A stretch of 64,000 nucleotides of DNA, from contig CM019713.1 of NCBI GenBank assembly GCA_009760885.1, forward strand, positions 30,447,889-30,511,888. The letters run 5' to 3'. Position 1 is the stretch's first letter, and every line of letters starts with the position of its first letter. The stretch is from Achatina immaculata (taxonomy: Eukaryota; Mollusca; Gastropoda; Stylommatophora; Achatinidae). The notes beneath the pieces are model-generated. The model saw only the letters and a program-made list of their open reading frames with translations. It was not told where the DNA came from and did no database searches. A program made the position numbers and the translations under genes. Positions 62,171 to 64,000 of this stretch are shown here, one piece after another.

Positions 62171-62639
62171 TTTTATCATCATCATCATCATGTGCCATAT
62201 CGACAGGAAGTGGAAGTCACTCTTCTCTACATTATGAACCGGTAATCTGCCTTTGGAAGTGTCGAGGTTTATTCATACAGAAGGAAGAAAACAATGGCCA
62301 GGGCGCAGGATACAAGATATTCGGTATATCAGGGCTTCTCAAGCAGTGGGGAATTTCAGCCTTTCAGGAGGAGAATTTGGATTACAGATTGATAGATATT
62401 GATATCTTTCTCCTCCCACCTTCATTTTCAAAATCCTAAAAATCTCACCCTCTTCTTCTCCCAGAGAGAAAGAGAGAGAGAGAGAGAAATTCTACGCTGG
62501 CTGAGAATCACTCCTCTGTATATTTTACTCTCACCAAAGTGTGCATGCCTCAGTCATCAACTTGCATTTTAAAACTTTGCTTCGAGATCTTCAGAACAGA
62601 TTCTGTGTCTTTCAAGATGTTCAGTACAGCTTCGGTGAG

Positions 62640-62875
62640 CTACATGATCTTCATTACGGCTGTCATGTTCTTCAAGATTTTCAACACAGCTTTGATGTGC
62701 TTCAAGATCTTAAACACGGCTTTGATGTGCTTCAAGAAATTAAACACGGCTTTGATGTGCTTCAAGGTATTAAACACGGTTTTGGTGTGCTTCAAAATCT
62801 TAAACACGGCTTTGGTGTGCTTCAAGATCTTAAACACGGCTTTAATATGCTTCAAGATCTTCAACACGGATTCCG
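62640..62875. repeat. 30-bp tandem array
   Basis: About seven units of gtgcttcaagatcttaaaca cggctttgat. Not homologous to the 30-bp array in zc3h15. Confidence 0.9.
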
Positions 62876-62959
62876 CTACAAAGAAAATCAAATTCACATT
62901 TGCATGCAGATCATAAATAAACCAGTTGGGAACAAGCATCTACTAAACCAACTCAGTCA

Positions 62960-63270
62960 AGACAACTAACCAGTCTGTCTGCATGGCACCAGGCATCAAA
63001 ATCAACCACCAAACAAAGCCATGAGGTTAGTTTCATCTCTGCCTGCACATAATCTAACATCATTATTTCTGTTAGTGCGATCCGCTCTTGTTCTGCTGAT
63101 GTACGATCTCGGAGGGTCCTAGAACAGCGCCTTATTTTCCAGACTGGCTGTCTCCACCCAGCTGGAATTAACAATGTCTTCAGCTTTCTGTAACTTCTTT
63201 ATTTTTCCACTGGCCTATTTTTTTAAATTTTAAAACTCTACTTTCTTTCTTTATGCTACCCCTCCCTACC
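62960..63270. other. Sequence with no recognised feature
   Basis: No gene, repeat or motif I can support. Confidence 0.4.
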
Positions 63271-63619
63271 ACCACCCTATTTTCTTCTCTGCCAACATAT
63301 TGGTCTTGTCCTATTCACCGGTTTCACATTTTCTCCCTGCAGGTGTTTATGTTCTTCATTCATTATCTCTCCGCGTCCCCTTTTCCCTCCCCTCTTCCCC
63401 CTCCCCGATACATCTAGCGGCTATCATGTTTCTATTGCCTTCCCCCCACCCCTTTCTCCCACTTGTTCTCCTCCTCTCTCTCCACCTCTTCTTTACGATT
63501 GGCTATATCGGGCATCTTTTGTTTGGAGGCAGCGTGGTCTTTCCTTCTCCCTTCTACCACACACATTTCTGTTTTCTACTTGGAAGAAGACACATTCAGA
63601 TAAGTTCTTCGTGTTTTTG

Positions 63620-63830
63620 TTTCGTTGTGTATGTATCCTCGAATAAGGCTCACGCCGAAATATCGGATGTTGTATGTTTTTCATTTATACATTTTCATAC
63701 TTTCTATTCGTTTTTTTTTCTCACCTACACTCCCTCCCTCACTTTGTAAAACTGCACCATACACCTCTGTCTACCTTATTTATTTAAACCAGTTTTACTG
63801 CAGTCGCCGTCCCTTTTATCTGTCATAATC
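63620..63830 (+). repeat. Interspersed repeat, copy 2 (related to 58490-58740)
   Basis: Same ordered blocks as copy 1. It begins after aaggctcacgccgaaatatc gg, a motif type often seen at the 3' ends of some non-LTR or Penelope-like elements (weak inference). Confidence 0.5.
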
Positions 63831-64000
63831 TAATATCACGCTGCTGAGAGTGTCAAAACACGGGATAGAAATCGTCCCCTTGGAGACGGGACGCACAGTT
63901 TGGGAAAGCAAGTTTATCTGATCAAATACTTGTCTCGGGCAGGTAATTCCGTGTATACATTATATGTAGAATGTGACACTGCGTGACAGGTGTATGAATG

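Noticed and set aside
62330..62518. hAT-like ends (cagggcttctcaagcag / gctgagaatcactcctctg)
   Set aside because: Inverted ends are weak and no 8-bp duplication is visible; not enough to call an element.

Overview
The window is animal nuclear DNA. It contains spliced genes with GT-AG introns, many 5'-truncated non-LTR retrotransposons, tRNA-derived SINEs, MITEs and long minisatellites. The repeat style and the two recognisable proteins suggest an invertebrate, probably a mollusc (inference; no taxon-specific marker was proved). Nothing prokaryotic or viral was recognised.

Two plus-strand genes account for nearly all the coding sequence. (1) 3896-34300 is an orthologue of ZC3H15/DFRP1, the CCCH zinc-finger partner of the GTPase DRG1. 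It has twelve coding exons with consistent phases, giving a 433-residue protein against 426 in human. Exons 9 and 10 are each present twice, inside tandem segmental duplications of about 1.77 and 2.26 kb. (2) 44169-56015 is a six-exon SET/MYND lysine-methyltransferase-type gene (SMYD4-like layout, 810 residues). It has a TPR-like N-terminus, a SET domain split by a MYND finger, and what looks like a second MYND finger at the extreme C-terminus. Its exon 2 (47335-47498) has no start codon of its own and was found by phase matching.

Layout: 1-3.8 kb holds a 31-bp array, SINEs and a LINE. 3.9-34.3 kb is zc3h15, whose introns hold LINEs, a mariner copy, a TTAA-flanked MITE and minisatellites. 34.3-44.1 kb is intergenic, with hAT-like and piggyBac-like MITEs, two roughly 1-kb minisatellites, and LINEs. 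44.2-56.5 kb is the SMYD-like gene, with a 26-bp array, a 54-bp array and a 0.9-kb trinucleotide tract in its introns. 56.5-64 kb is LINE fragments and short tandem arrays, with one low-repeat patch (59.1-59.35 kb) that resembles a promoter.

The most unusual theme is that tandem repeats begin at, or span, exon/intron boundaries. The 3' end of zc3h15 exon 10 plus its splice donor is amplified into two arrays totalling nearly 40 donors. The exon 8 acceptor is tandemly triplicated. The last codons plus stop of the SMYD-like gene are amplified through its 3' UTR. Several LINE and retroposon insertions keep clean target-site duplications, so their order of insertion can be read.
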